Origin: Hygrophila difformis
Taxonomy: Eukaryota; Streptophyta; Magnoliopsida; Lamiales; Acanthaceae
Assembly (NCBI GenBank): GCA_030278955.1
Contig: JAOANR010000003.1
Location: 29,961,227 to 30,025,226 of the forward strand
Direction: 5' to 3'
DNA length: 64,000 bases
Both the position numbers and the translations under genes were made by a program. The notes beneath the pieces are model-generated. The model was not told the DNA's origin, searched no databases, and saw nothing but the letters and a program-made list of their open reading frames with translations. This document shows positions 1 through 11,880 of this stretch, in pieces. Each line of letters opens with the position of its first letter. Positions within the stretch are counted from its first letter, which is position 1.

Positions 1-365
1 ATCTTCCGGCGACTCTCTGGCGACGACCAACTTCCGGCCAACTTTCCCGCGAGCTTCGTTTGACCTTCCGGCGATGCTTCGATGCTCCGGCGACTTCTCC
101 GGTCATCTTCCGGCAACTCTCCGGCGACGGTGATGGCTTATTGCTTCAAAATTGGGGATTCCATGGTTGAAACCCCTCCGGCTTCTTCGAGCTGGATCAT
201 GATCAATGCTTTCGGATTGTTACATTCTTCTTTGTTGATTTCGACTTGGAATTCCTCAGACTTGAGAAGGCTTGCAATTCGGTCAGTGAATTTCTTGGTC
301 CGGTTCCGGGAGCATGGTCCAGCTGGGATAATTAGTGTTGCAGATTTGGCTTCCACGCCAGCACG
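1..365. other. Unassigned GC-richer segment with TCCGGCGAC-like repeats
   Basis: The first 130 bases repeat short variants of TCCGGCGAC / TTCCGGC. The rest is ordinary mixed sequence. An open frame of 72 codons on the minus strand (138-356) has no motif I recognise and no supporting context. The segment may be the end of a larger repeat that begins left of the window. I assign no function. Confidence 0.3.
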
Positions 366-1047
366 GTTCGGTTACCCGGAGTTTTTGTATTTGAACCGGG
401 CAAATACTTAGATGAAGTATTTGTATTTGTAACTGGACTCCTCGGTTAACCGGTGTTCGGTTTCGATTCGATTCAGCGGTTAAGCGATTCGGTTCGAATA
501 TTTTGTCAAGTCTGTTAAACTTTATAATCAAATTTTCATTTCTTAATTCTTAACCTTTGTAGGTTTATTTTTGAGGTTATTATAATACAATAATTAAAAA
601 AAAATCATATAACTATCGAATTCGGTGGTTCCTTTTAGTGCTATCAAAATATATTAATATATTTAAAACATCTTAGTGAAGTGTCTATTTCAATATTGAG
701 TATTCTTAAGGGCAAAAAATCAATATATGACATATTACTTTCTAATATTTATTTTATTATATATTTAAATAATTTAATAAATAATGATATATATTATTGA
801 TATATAATTATATACCATCAAATATGTACTCCTATAAGTATAATTTTTTAAAACACTATAAATATTCGGTTCGGTTCGATTAATCGGGGGAAAAAATTAA
901 AGTATTTGTATTTATATTTGAACCGGACAAATACTTAAATGAAGTATTTGTATTTGAATCGGGGTCCTCGGTTAATCGAAAATTCGGTTCGATTTCGATT
1001 CGATTTTACGGTTCAGCGAATCGGTTCGAATTTTTTGCCCACCCCTA
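366..1047 (-). mobile_element. Degraded hAT-like non-autonomous repeat
   Basis: The right border ends in CCCACCCCTA, so on the minus strand it begins TAGGGGTGGGCAAA, a start common to plant hAT-type MITEs. Two diverged direct copies of a sub-terminal block (about 375-510 and 895-1040) share the words GAAGTATTTGTATTTG, TCCTCGGTTAA and GATTCGGTTCGAA. The left copy lacks the terminal CCCACCCCTA. I found no clean 8-bp target duplication, so the left border is approximate. The middle (540-890) is AT-rich and non-coding. Confidence 0.45.
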
Positions 1048-1364
1048 TGTGGCAACATTTTGCTATCAATTCGACATTAGTTTCCAACTGTAAACTTTGA
1101 TGTAATAACCGATCGATATCCCCCTCTTGGTGTGACGCACAGTACTCGATCATCTTCAACTATAATTAATTCCTTGGGACTCCCTTCAAGTTGCCCATTG
1201 GCCGTGGTTGTCTCCTCCTATACAACAAGGTCGGTCCCTTTAATTCAATCAATGTTTTCTTGCTAAATGATAAATGTCGTTGTGGAAAGACTTCATGCTT
1301 GCTTGCTTGCTATCATCATCACCTTCTAGCATAAAGCCATGAAATCATTTCTCTCTCTCTCTCT

Positions 1365-1401
<37 letters not shown>

Positions 1402-1985
1402 CGGTCAACTAGGGTTCAATGACACGTGCATGAATCAATAATTAACAATAATGTGCCATTGAAAGGAAATTCCAGCCAAAATGTACTTCCATCAATTGCA
1501 GGCTTAAAACTCTCGAAATCTTCTTCCTCTCTATAAATTCATGAATCAATGATGATGTTCCAGCAAATATATTTTGGTGCATTCAAACGGGTAGGAGAAA
1601 GGCAAGAAAAATCCAACTTGTTTTCCATATATACGATCCTGCGATGAACTTCAAATGGAATCAAATATATGTATGTTCCTCAAAGTCACAAGGTTGAATA
1701 AAAAAAATATATATATAAACCGTTCATGAATCTGCTGAAGTTGAGTAGGAAGAACATCTTTCAATTCTTTTTGATAAAACTCAGATTATGGATTTTGTCG
1801 GCAACACGATCGAGTTCAATCCAATCTTCAAATATCGGTTGGAACACATATTTAAAAACTTCAATTCTCTTAGCACATCTATTTTTCACCTTCTTATAAA
1901 AGTATTTATGTATCCCACATTTATTAAATTTTCTTGTATTAATATTAATTTTTTTTTTTGGTATGAAATGAAATGATTGATCTTG
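1048..1985. other. Intergenic sequence with a CT microsatellite
   Basis: There is no gene or recognisable repeat apart from a (CT)n tract at about 1349-1400, interrupted by CCCTCC. The sequence becomes AT-rich towards the start of the LINE at about 1985. Confidence 0.5.
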
Positions 1986-1989
1986 GTAT

Positions 1990-2960
1990 GGGTTACTTCC
2001 AGGTTAAATGTGACCGATCGGAGGACAGGAAGCGAATCTTGAACGGTGCGGTCCTTGGATGATTTTCAATAGCTACCTCACCATTGTCCCTTGGAAACCC
2101 AATTTCTCTCCTATGGAAGATTCTCCTAAGAGAACCATAGTCTGGGCAAGATTCCCCGACCTGAGTGTCGAAATGTATGATGAGTTCATCGTCAACAAGA
2201 TAGCAAAGGCTTTGGGGACCCCTGTGAAAGTAGACGACACCACAAAGACAGTCAAAAGGGGAAGGTATGCTAGAGTGTGCGTAGAAATCGACCTCCAATT
2301 ACCAGTCGTCTCGAGCATCCTTGTAGCAGATAAATGGCAGAAAGTATCCTATGAGGGGCTTCATCTCCTCTGCACCAAGTGCCATAAATATGGTCACGGT
2401 AGTCACGTATGCTCGGAACCAGTGGAGAGGGAGCCGACGGCGGCAAGAGTTGAGACGCCGGACTCCGGCTGCTGAACGGTACTCTGGTGACTGAAAGGGA
2501 CAAGGCAGGCCTACATCACCACCCTATGACTAGAGACAAAAAGGATTCAGGGGTTAGAGAGCTTGCAGGAGTCGTTAGCACCATTTTGGAAAGTCAAGGG
2601 ACAGAGGCTGCGGCAGGGTTGCAGCAAGGAACTTCTAATATTGATTCCTCAATTCCCACTCAGCCTTTGGGAGAGAATGGATCAAAGTACAGAGAAAGAA
2701 AACAAAAGGGCCAAACAAAGGAAAGAATCAAGCCTCCAAGCTAGCGGGCCCATCTACCGGATCCTATCTTCCCAGGAAGGACGTCAGCCCATCCAATACC
2801 AAGCATGATGGGCAAGTCACCATCAAAAAGAGGCCCAGTAACTCCACTGGACTCACCTCGCCCAGAGCGGCCCTTACATATGGCGACTCAGGCGAAACAA
2901 TCGACAGCGAAGGGTCCCTTCCCCTGAATAACGCCGCCCTCACGGTGAATCACCAACTAT
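1990..2960 (+). pseudogene. LINE ORF1 remnant (DUF4283 and CCHC zinc knuckle)
   Basis: LINE ORF1 proteins bind the element RNA. Here the reading starts within the DUF4283 domain and suffers a frameshift at about 2045-2060, where two extra bases precede the conserved PWMIF stretch. From 2059 the frame reads NSYLTIVPWKPNF, then RGRYARVCVEIDLQLPV, then the knuckle CTKCHKYGHGSHVC (CX2CX4HX4C, around 2371-2412). It stops at 2475. The region 2476-2960 is the decayed C-terminal, low-complexity part in mixed frames. The N-terminal part of DUF4283 is missing because of the element's 5' truncation. Confidence 0.75.
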
Positions 2961-3092
2961 TTGAGCAACCGGAGAACTGCGATGTTCGAACTTCTGAGCC
3001 GGCGGAGCCTCCGGATGGGGAATCTCTCTCACCCAAGTAGACTGGCTGCGGCTGTATTGCAGCGGTACACTTCCCTCCCCTTATTTTTGTTT

Positions 3093-6000
3093 ATGGAATT
3101 TGAAGATTTTAAATTTTTGTCATGGAATATTGGTGGTATTAGGGGGAAAGAGACGAGGAGAGTTCTACTTGATAATCTTCGTAGATTGACCCCTGATATG
3201 ATAGCTATTTTGGAACCTCAGATCCCGTTTTTTGAAGCTCTAAATCTGTTCCTAGCTGCTGGCTATAAACCCCTTTGCATCCAAGAGGCGGTAGGCCGAT
3301 CCGGAGGTATTTGGGTACTTGAGAAGGTTGGACTCCAAGTTCAATCACAGTTAATGGAAGAGGCCGATAGGTTTATTTCTATCTGTCTGTCGAAGGGTAC
3401 GATGTCTTGGCACTTAACTGTTATCTACGCTTCGCCTCAGTATGGTCCAAGGAAAGAAAATTGGGAGTATCTCAGGGGGTTGAGTCCGAAAATTGATGGG
3501 CCTTGCGCTATTATCGGCGATTGGAACCAAGTTTTAAATTCCGACGAGGTGAAAGGGGGTCTGTTCAATTTAGCCCGGGCAGACGAGCTGAGCGCTGCGG
3601 TACACGACTGCGGTCTGATCACAATTAACACGCAAGGGAGCAATTACACTTGGTCTCGACCGCTTGGAGAGGATCACCGCCTATTCAAGAGGCTTGATCG
3701 TTGTATGGCTAATATCGACTGGGTGTCGTCCTTTCAATTGGGATCCGTCCAAATCCTTCCCCGGATTGGATCAGATCATGCCCCTCTTCTACTAAGATGC
3801 GGCAAAATGCCCCCCAAAAATCTGGCTAAGAATTTCATGTGGGAAGCCTCTTGGAGTTTGGACGACGGGTATAAGGAGGAGATTGTGAAAGTCAGGGATT
3901 CGGACCAGGGCAATATCTGCCATATGTTGGATCAGGCTCGACAGGCCTCAACCAAATTTAGCATGTCCAATAAGAAAACTTTTCATTGGCGAAAGGTGAA
4001 AATTCAAAAAAGACTTGATGGCATCTCTAAAGTTTTGGAAACTGTCGACTCACTGAGGCTTATCCTTCTTGAAAGGGAGCTGAAAAAGAATTTGACAACA
4101 TCCTACGCCAGGAGGAACTCTTTTGGTATCAAAGGGCTAGGGACAAGTGGGTTCGCCTTGGTGATACGAATACTTCCTACTTCCACGCAAAAACTAAAAC
4201 TAAGAGACATAGAGAGAGGGTGCATGGTATTAAATTACCCCACGGTGACTGGTGCGATGATGAGGACACTATGAAGGTGGCGGCTCGTGACTACTACATC
4301 AAGCTGTTCTCGGCCACCGCCAACGCCCACGGTCAGGATGATGAGGGAGTGGAAGAGGCCGAAACTCCAAAGCTAGGCCCTATTTCTACAGAATTGAGGA
4401 AGGGGATGCTCAAGGAGCTTACCATGGACGAGGTTAAACAGGTAGCTTCATCTGTTAACGTCCTTTCGGCCCCAGGTCCGGACGGTTTCCCTGGGCTCTT
4501 TTTCCAAAAATATTGGGACGTGGTGGGAAGCTCTATCTTCACCTTCGTCAAGTCCTCAATGGATGCCAGGGACTTCCCACAAGACATTGCCAGGGCAAAT
4601 ATTTGTCTCATTCCTAAAGTGAGGCCTCCGTTGGAATTCAAACATTTTCGGCCTATCACGCTTTGCAACGTCATTTATAAGATCTTAACGAAGGTGATTG
4701 TCCAATGCATCAGACCTAGCCTGCAAGAAGCCATTTCTCACCATCAATCCGCCTTCCTCCCGGGCAGGGGCACCATTGATAATAGCCTGACCCTCCAGGA
4801 ACTAATTGGGCACCTTTCAGGATCACGTACTCGAGCCAGGGCCATCATTCTAAAAGTTGATATTGAGAAGGCGTACGACAATGTCCAGTGGAACTTCATC
4901 CAGAACTGTTTGACGGAATTAAAGTTTCCCAACAGCGTGTCTCAACTTATTATGAAGTGTGTCTCCTCCCCTATTTACTCCATCATTTGGAACGGGCAGC
5001 GGCTGGAGGAGTTTAAACCGGGGAAAGGCCTCCGCCAAGGTGACCCCCTTTCGCCCTATCTCTTCTTAATTGCTATGGAGAAGTTCTCTACTATGATCCA
5101 GAATCTTGTTGACTTGGGTCAATGGTTGCCAATTAGGATTTCTCCCCACGGTATGGGTATATCCCACTTGTTATTTGCGGACGACCTAATTTTGGGGTCG
5201 GCCATGGATCGTAACAGCATCATAACAGTGTCTCGAGCCTTGAGACGTTTCTCCAAAATGTCAGGTCTCAATTCAGCCCCAACAAATATGGAATCTACAT
5301 CCCTGGCCATATCTTGCCAGCAGACCGTAAGTGGATTTCCGAGACCCTCCTCATGCCGGTGGTCGACAATATGGGGCATTATCTAGGCTTTCCGATCCTC
5401 CAGGGAAGACTTAGAGTGAGGGATTTTAATTTCATCTTGGAGAAAATTGACAGCCGCTTGGAGGGATGGTCGAGTAAACTTCTTAACAAAGCCGGGAGGC
5501 GCACTTTATGTCAGTCGGTTTTGGCGGCGATCCCCTCATACGTTATGCAACTTCACTGGATTCCGGAAACAATATGTCAAGAGATTGACAAACGGATAAA
5601 CAGATTTCTGTGGAAAGATAGCAAGGGAGTCGGCCTTCACTTGGTGAAATGGGATATGGTGACAAATCCGAAGGCGCTAGGTGGTTTGGGTTTGAAACGT
5701 GCGCGCCTGCTGAATACCTCACTCCTCGGGAAATTGCTTTGGGGCCTGCTACACTCACCATCTAAACCTTGGGTGCGTTTGGCCAGAGATTCTTTTGACT
5801 TGGCGGATCTTTCGGCTACAAACATCATGAATTCCAAGTCTAAATTGTTGCACATGATCGGTAAAATTAGTCCTCTGTTAAGGGATGGTTTCTCTTATAG
5901 ACTTGGCAATGGGAGCTCTTCCTTATGGTACTCGAGCTGGTGGAACAACAAACAGCTAGGTCCTCTACTCTCTTTTGTTGCCATCCATGATATTGATGCT

Positions 6001-7146
6001 CAGGTTAAAGACGCCATCAAAGAGGGCGAGTGGATCTGGAGTGAACTCCACACGGTTATCCCACCCCACATCCTTGATTCTATTTGCGCTGCTCCTCCCC
6101 CTACTCTCCATCACCAGGCCAAAGATATGTGGATTTGGAACAAGTCAGCAACAGGGATATACAGTGTTAAAGCGGCCTAAAAAATTTTGGCGTCTTCCGA
6201 GGGCTGTGAAGAAGGGTGGAAATGGATTTGGAAGGTGAACATCCCAGAGAAGATCGGCTTCATGTTGTGGCTTATCTGTCATGAGTCTTTACCCATCAAT
6301 GTTACCAGGTTCAGACGCAACCTTGCCACTTCCCCCCTTTGTACCATTTGTGGCGTTGAAGAAGAAAGCTGGGGCCACTTCCTTTTCTACTGCCCTTGGA
6401 CTTGCCAGATTTGGAGTAGCCTCAAAATTGGCGTGCCAGCGGACTGTAACTCGATCATTAAAGCGGACATCAAGGTTTTCCTCCATGCCATGTACAAACG
6501 GTTTGGAAGCACCTTCATTGCTGCGATGTGGTGTATCTGGTTGGAGAGGAACAGCAGGGTCTTCAGGGGTAAAGATAAATCCACTTGGTGTATCTTGAGA
6601 GACATCTCCCACCTGAGAGAAGACATGGATAAGGTTGGGCTAGGGAAATCGAATTCTTCTAGGGAAATTAAGCTTATCCGCTGGAACATGGAAGAGGAGG
6701 GGGGAATGATTCTAAATGTTGATGGCAGTGTTACCTCCGACCGCGCGGGATACGGATTCGTCTTGCGGAATGGCTTGGGTGAATGGAAGGGAGGGGGATG
6801 CGGCTACCTGGGAAACAAATCCCCCCTAATCGCTGAACTTTCGGCATTGGCATTCGGATTGGAATTTGCGGTGAAGGCCGGTATCCAAAACCTTACTTGC
6901 TACTCAGATTGCAAACATGCTATTGAAATCCTCAAGTCCGAGTCTTGTTTCCATCCGCTAGCAGCTATTCTCCAGAAAATTAAATCCTTGTTCGGCTCCT
7001 TTGTTCGTTGCGGTTTTTTCCACACCTTGAGAGAAGGAAATCAAGTTGCCGACGGCCTCGCGAGGCATGGGGATTCTTCGGAAGCCTTTTTCACCACTTG
7101 GGCTTACTCCCCCCCCCCCCCCCGATTTCATTCGTCCGGATCTTGA
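3093..7146 (+). pseudogene. LINE ORF2 pseudogene (endonuclease, RT, RNase H)
   Basis: ORF2 of L1-type LINEs nicks the target and reverse-transcribes the element. I chose the ATG at 3093 because it precedes the endonuclease start (FLSWNIGGIRG). Endonuclease motifs GDWNQVL and GSDHAPLLL follow. RT motifs are APGPDGFPG, FLPGRG, LRQGDPLSPYLF and the catalytic FADD at about 5175. A zf-RVT (CTICGVEEESWGHFLFYC) and an RNase H domain (NVDGSV, then ELSALAFGLE, YSDCKHA, NQVADGLARH) complete it. There are three lesions: a one-base loss in the A run at about 4086-4092, a one-base loss at about 5272, and an in-frame TAA at 6178-6180. A long C run lies at 7110-7122 near the end. Confidence 0.85.
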
Positions 7147-7295
7147 GGCGGATGAACTTGGTGCATGGTTTGCTAGACGCTAATGGCTCCTGTTTTCGTT
7201 TTCCTGTTCTCTTTGGACCTTTTCGTTTTTGGTCCTCTTTTTCTTCTTGTTTACTGGCATTTATTTGCTACGCCAAAAAAAGAAAAATGAAAAAG

Positions 7296-7471
7296 ACAGT
7301 AAATGGAGGTAGAATACATTTCCTTTTCTTATTGGGCCAAATCTAGTGGGCAACAATTTTTTTCCAGAAAAGCCCACCGAAGCCCAGAATCACTACTTCA
7401 TAACCTATACTATGTTTGGCGAAATGGTTTTGGAAATGTTGTGTGCTTTTGGAGTAAGATTTTGAAGTTTG
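7296..7471. other. Short spacer between LINE and LTR remnant
   Basis: Host-like sequence with no recognisable feature. It directly abuts the LTR fragment that begins at 7472. Confidence 0.4.
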
Positions 7472-8103
7472 TGTGATAAATTATGGCACATAACACCTTG
7501 TGCATGAGCACAAGCACACTAGGACCATTGTGAAACCCACTCATAAGGCGCATGCATTCCGATCTCTGACTTTTGTGCCAGACACCCGCTCCTCCTTGTG
7601 ATTTCTGGTAACCCTGTCTGTGAAGCTCCCCTATAAATAGGTTATCCTGTTAGCCTAAACATTGTGGCCAAATCACCAGTGGCAAACCCACCATTGGGGT
7701 AAAACCTCCGAGTATGTCAAAACCACCACAAAGCCTCTCAATGAGTGAGTGTGTAAGTTATTCGAGTGGGTGAGCAAGTTATTTTAGTGTGTAAGGAAGA
7801 CCACCAGTGAGCCAATGAGGAATCTGAGTAACCTTACCTTTGTGACGTGTTTGAGACCGTTGGCTCTCTATGTGTTGGAGGATCTTGGTGATCAATGCGT
7901 GTTGCTTGGTGCAATTATTGGGGATTGGTCCTGAGTCCTGAGGAATGATCGACATTATTTGAGATTCAGTATCTCTGTTTGTTTGTTGTTTTCTCCTTTT
8001 ATTTTTATACTTTGTGTATTGTTATCCGCATGTATTTTTGTTCTACTCCTGTTTTCTGTATGTTGTGGTTTCTGTAGATTTGCATAACAGTGCATACCTT
8101 ACA
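7472..8103 (+). repeat. Diverged LTR of the same family as the 9737-14128 element
   Basis: It begins TGTGATAAATTATGGCACAT and ends ACCTTACA, and a tRNA-type primer binding site follows at once. It shares ordered blocks with the LTRs of the element at 9737-14128 in reverse orientation: GGCACATA(A/C)CACCTTGTGCAT, CACAAGCACACTAG, TTTTGTGCCAGACACCCGCTCC, ATTGGTCCTGAG, TATACTTTGTGTATTGTTATCCGCATGTATTTT. A TATA-like CTATAAATAG lies at 7631-7640. It is shorter (632 against 882 bp) and much diverged, so it is an older or sister copy. Confidence 0.75.
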
Positions 8104-8104
8104 G

Positions 8105-8113
8105 TGGTATCAG
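8105..8113 (+). other. Partial primer binding site (tRNA-iMet type)
   Basis: TGGTATCAG follows the LTR end after a single G and matches the first nine bases of the common plant LTR-element PBS TGGTATCAGAGC. The rest has drifted (TTTG). It orients the remnant LTR on the plus strand and shows that a piece of internal domain remains, so this is not a clean solo LTR. Confidence 0.6.
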
Positions 8114-9480
8114 TTTGTTTTTATGAGGGTAGTGATTGGTGAATCTCAGAATTTTCGATCCCCAAAAATCTATCAATACACACATATATAGGAGTATATA
8201 TTAAACTATTATCCCATATTATTTAGTTTTAAAATGTTACCTTACAGGATTGACAAGTATAAAAGTCACTCAAACATTTTGAGATTGAATGAGAAAGAGG
8301 AACTATTCATACAGAAAAAGAAAAACCTCTTATGTTGTTATGATTGTTCACATTAAATGATGTGATGGATAAATTAATCGCACAAATAGCTAGAGTATTA
8401 AGTAAGCTCAATTAACTAATTGTGATTATTTACTTTAATTTAAATATTGAGCGCCTAGTAGAATTCACCAAATTAAGTAGGGGGAAAAGAAAAACGAGTA
8501 GCTAGAATTATCTGCATAAACTGTAATCTTAATTTCTTCGAAACGATGTTCATGATGTCCCAAACTTACAAAATTGCAAATGCATTATTAAACTAGTGTT
8601 GACATGATTGGCATCACTACTCATAAACTTAATTAGTAAGTGTTAGTTAACACACAAATAAAAAATTAACAGTATAAAAATTATTTAGTAAATGAATTAG
8701 AGATTTTCTTAAGTGAAAAGGAGGGTGGTCTGGTTGAGAGGGCCCGAGTGGTGGACCAATTAAGATGAGTTCATGGAGCTAATATTGTTAGCTCCAAATT
8801 TTAGTAAATGATGGAGCCATGGCAATAGATGACACCAAATTAAATAGTAACAAGCTTCTATCTAAAGTTAGTAAATTGCAGCAAAGAGAATTTTTTTTTT
8901 TTTTTTTTGTTAACAGCTTATTAGTAAATACTAAATACTCCAAAACCCAAGTTAAAGATTAGAAGTTAAGGGAGTTAACTAATTGATTAATTATGCCGGT
9001 TGATGTGACTTTATAGTATTTAGTAAATGGTGGTAGATGAAAATGAGGGAGGCCGCCTTGTCGAACATGACACGAGAGAAGTCATGTAAACAAATACTAG
9101 TACTACGTTTGATCACCCGATCGAGGACCACGAATAATAATAATCAAATACTACTACTAAGTTTTAGTCTTTTAGATATGCTACGTACAATTTTGAAATT
9201 CTTTTTGCCTAAAAGTTAAGGCATAGTTGAGCGCAGCAGATCGAGGACCACAGACAATCGGGCAGGGGTGCTTGGAGGGGACTGACTGGTCAACTGGCTT
9301 TAATTCCCTCTGGGCTGAGGTTATATACACACAGATAATCTTAGGGGCACACAACTTACATATAAAATGTCAAAAATACCCTTACTTAACTGATGGCTGG
9401 ACATTTGTTACCAACGATCAGACACGGCCGTTTGTTCTCATGGACGTTTAATCAGTTCTGACCAATCACTGAACATTTAG
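8114..9480. other. Non-coding AT-rich stretch
   Basis: It may begin with decayed internal sequence of the LTR remnant. A T run lies at 8891-8908. The 13-mer GATCGAGGACCAC occurs twice (9119-9131 and 9240-9252). No ORF with recognisable content and no further repeat borders are visible. Confidence 0.4.
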
Positions 9481-9731
9481 AAAAAAAAATGGTTGCCGGC
9501 CAACGACGGCCGACCAAGAGAAGAAAGGAACGACCATTGGTGGACGTTCATATCTCTTCTTGAACGGCCAAGCATGGCCGTCTCTATACAATTTTTTATT
9601 TTTTATTTTTTTTACCTTGAACGGCCAGCAACGGCCGTTCAATAAGAAAGAGGATCAGCCACTGATGACCGATCCTCAAAAGGATTGAACAGCCAACCCC
9701 GACCGTTCATTTTATGTTTTTTGTATCTATT
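9481..9731. repeat. GGCCGTTC-rich host repeat tract, left half
   Basis: The words ACGGCCG, GAACGGCC and GGCCGTTC recur every 20-60 bases in both orientations, together with TGGACGTTC. The same vocabulary continues right of the LTR element at 14290-14430 (ACGGCCGTCACTGGCCGT, TGGACGTTTT, TGGACATCCATGGCC). The LTR element therefore inserted into one pre-existing repeat tract. Confidence 0.55.
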
Positions 9732-9736
9732 GGATG

Positions 9737-10618
9737 TGTTAGGTATTTGCTCTGATACCACTGTTATGTATTTGCACACTCATACCACTGTTGGGTATTC
9801 ACCGTTATGCAAATCTACAGAAACCAAAACACATAGAAAACAGGAGCAGAACGAAAATACATGCGGATAACAATAATACACAAAGTATAAGACGAATGGA
9901 GAAGACAACAAACAAATAAGAGATATGAATCTCAGATGATGTCGATCAATCTTCAGGGCTCAGGACCAATCCCCAATTAATTGCACCAAGCAATACGCAT
10001 CGATCACCAAGATCCTCCAACACATAGAGAGAGTCAACGGTCTCAAACACGTCACAAAGGTAAGGTCACTCAGATTCCTCACTGGCTCACTGGAGGTCTT
10101 CCTCACATACTCAGATAACTCACACACTCATGTGTAGTTCGCTCACCCACTCGGATAACTCACACACTCACTCACTGAGAGGCTATTGTGGTGGTTTAGC
10201 TACATTGGTGATTGAGGGATTGCCGCACTGCACTCTGGTGGGTTTTGGCACACTGGTGGGATTGCCAGGTTCCACACTGGTTACTCTAACGGGGTGACTA
10301 ATTTATAGGAGGGCTCACAGAGGCATGGCTACAAGAAAGTCACAAGGGGAGCGGGTGTCTGGCACAAAAGTCAGAGATCGAACATGGGCGCCGAAAGCAG
10401 GTAGGGTGGCGGTAGGCATGCGGGAGTAGGGGTGGCGACAGTCATGCGCATTGATTGAGCGTAGACACGGGAGACAGACGAAGTCAAGCTTAGCAGGCTA
10501 ATGGCTAAGGTAAGGAGAGTGTTTGAGACCGATGATTACCCTAGATGAGTGGGTTTCACAAGGGCTCTCTAGTGTGCTTGTGCTTATGCACAAGGTGGTA
10601 TGTGCCACAATTTTTACA
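9737..10618 (-). repeat. Left LTR (3' LTR of the minus-strand LARD)
   Basis: This LTR is 882 bp and TG...CA bounded. Read on the minus strand it starts TGTAAAAATTGTGGCACATA and ends CCTAACA. A TATA-like CCTATAAATTAG lies on the minus strand at about 10307-10319. The minus-strand 3' end (9749-9800 in plus coordinates) contains extra PBS-like words (see findings). Confidence 0.92.
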
Positions 10619-10689
10619 TACTCCACATTGGCACATATACCGTCACTTAGATGGGGGGTCAATTAAAAACACATAGGTTCATCATCGCC

Positions 10690-11880
10690 CTACAGCTTCC
10701 TCCCTGCACAAAGCAAAAGAAAGCAAACATAAAGTCAGTCACAAAGAAAATTTGCACCTAGCAAACATGCATTTAACTAATAAATGCATCAACACAAAGT
10801 TTAAAAAATATAAGAGATCTCACCACATAGTATTACATTACTACACACGAAGTGAGTAAACAAAATCCACAAAGTAAAAGTTCACATAGTAAACAATAGA
10901 CACACAGTATAATAGCACCAAGCATGCACAAAGCTAAAAACACATAACATAGCACACAATATGTGACACAAAGCCAAATAACACAAAGTATACTACACAA
11001 GGCCAATTAACACAAAGAAATAAACATAATGGGTACCCAACACAAAGCTAATCACAAAGATTTTAGCGCAAAACTAAACACAAAGATACTATTGCACAAA
11101 ACAAAACACAAAGAAGCAAGCACAAAGCTAAACACAAAGTCACATATAGCACAAAGCTCCACCTAGAATGATATTATCCCAATTATCAAATTTATTAATC
11201 ACAAAGATTTTATTATCACTCAAATTTTATCATCACAAAGATTTTAGCAATTTTCAAAATATTTGCACAAAGCATATTGAAAAAAACATGAGACATAGTA
11301 AGACGCAAAGCACATTTTTAACAAATAAAAATGGGTTTAATGTTATCTTTCCAATTTTCAACAAATGAAGAATTAACACACAAAGTACCACATAACTCAT
11401 TTCAAAAAATTCTTCACACAGGGTAAAATAAATTTTCACAACTCATGTTTTTCTCCACCTTAAACAGGTTACCAACAAATTCATTTTCATGCAACAAATG
11501 CAGAGAATAACCAGGCACATAATCACATAGATTATCATCACATGTTCCACCTTAAACTTAACCACATCAGAAACATATTCATGAAAGAATTTTTCAATTT
11601 TTAAGGTAGAAACTCACATAGAAAACAATAGCCTTGATTAATTTGAAAACAAGAACACATCTCATTTTAATTGCAAATCATTTTTATCATTGAAAATTGC
11701 AACACCATAAATAGCACTTAAGCTAATCACAGAGAATAAATCACACAGATACAATCACACAGATTATCACACAGATATTTTTTTTTAAAAAAAATGTAAT
11801 CACACAGATTAACACCAGAAATCACAAAGATTATACCATAAATTCACAAAGAATTTTGATAATTGAACAAGCTTTAATAA
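10690..11880 (-). repeat. CACAAAG-word tract inside the LARD
   Basis: The words CACAAAG, ACACAAAG and CACATAG recur dozens of times at irregular spacing over about 1.2 kb (minus strand: CTTTGTG). There is no fixed period and no long ORF. It looks like an amplified low-complexity filler rather than coding sequence. Confidence 0.6.

Larger units (their letters stand above)
1985..7295 (+). mobile_element. L1-type LINE, 5'-truncated and decayed
   Basis: This non-LTR retrotransposon has the plant L1 layout: ORF1 with a DUF4283 domain and CCHC knuckle, then ORF2 with endonuclease, reverse transcriptase, zf-RVT and RNase H. It begins abruptly inside the ORF1 domain, as 5'-truncated LINEs do, and ends in an A-rich tail at about 7274-7295 (CGCCAAAAAAAG). 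Both ORFs are broken. The element is related to the LINE at 36347-41993 but clearly distinct in sequence, so it is an older member of another lineage. I could not fix a target duplication, so the left border is accurate only to about 20 bp. Confidence 0.85.
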
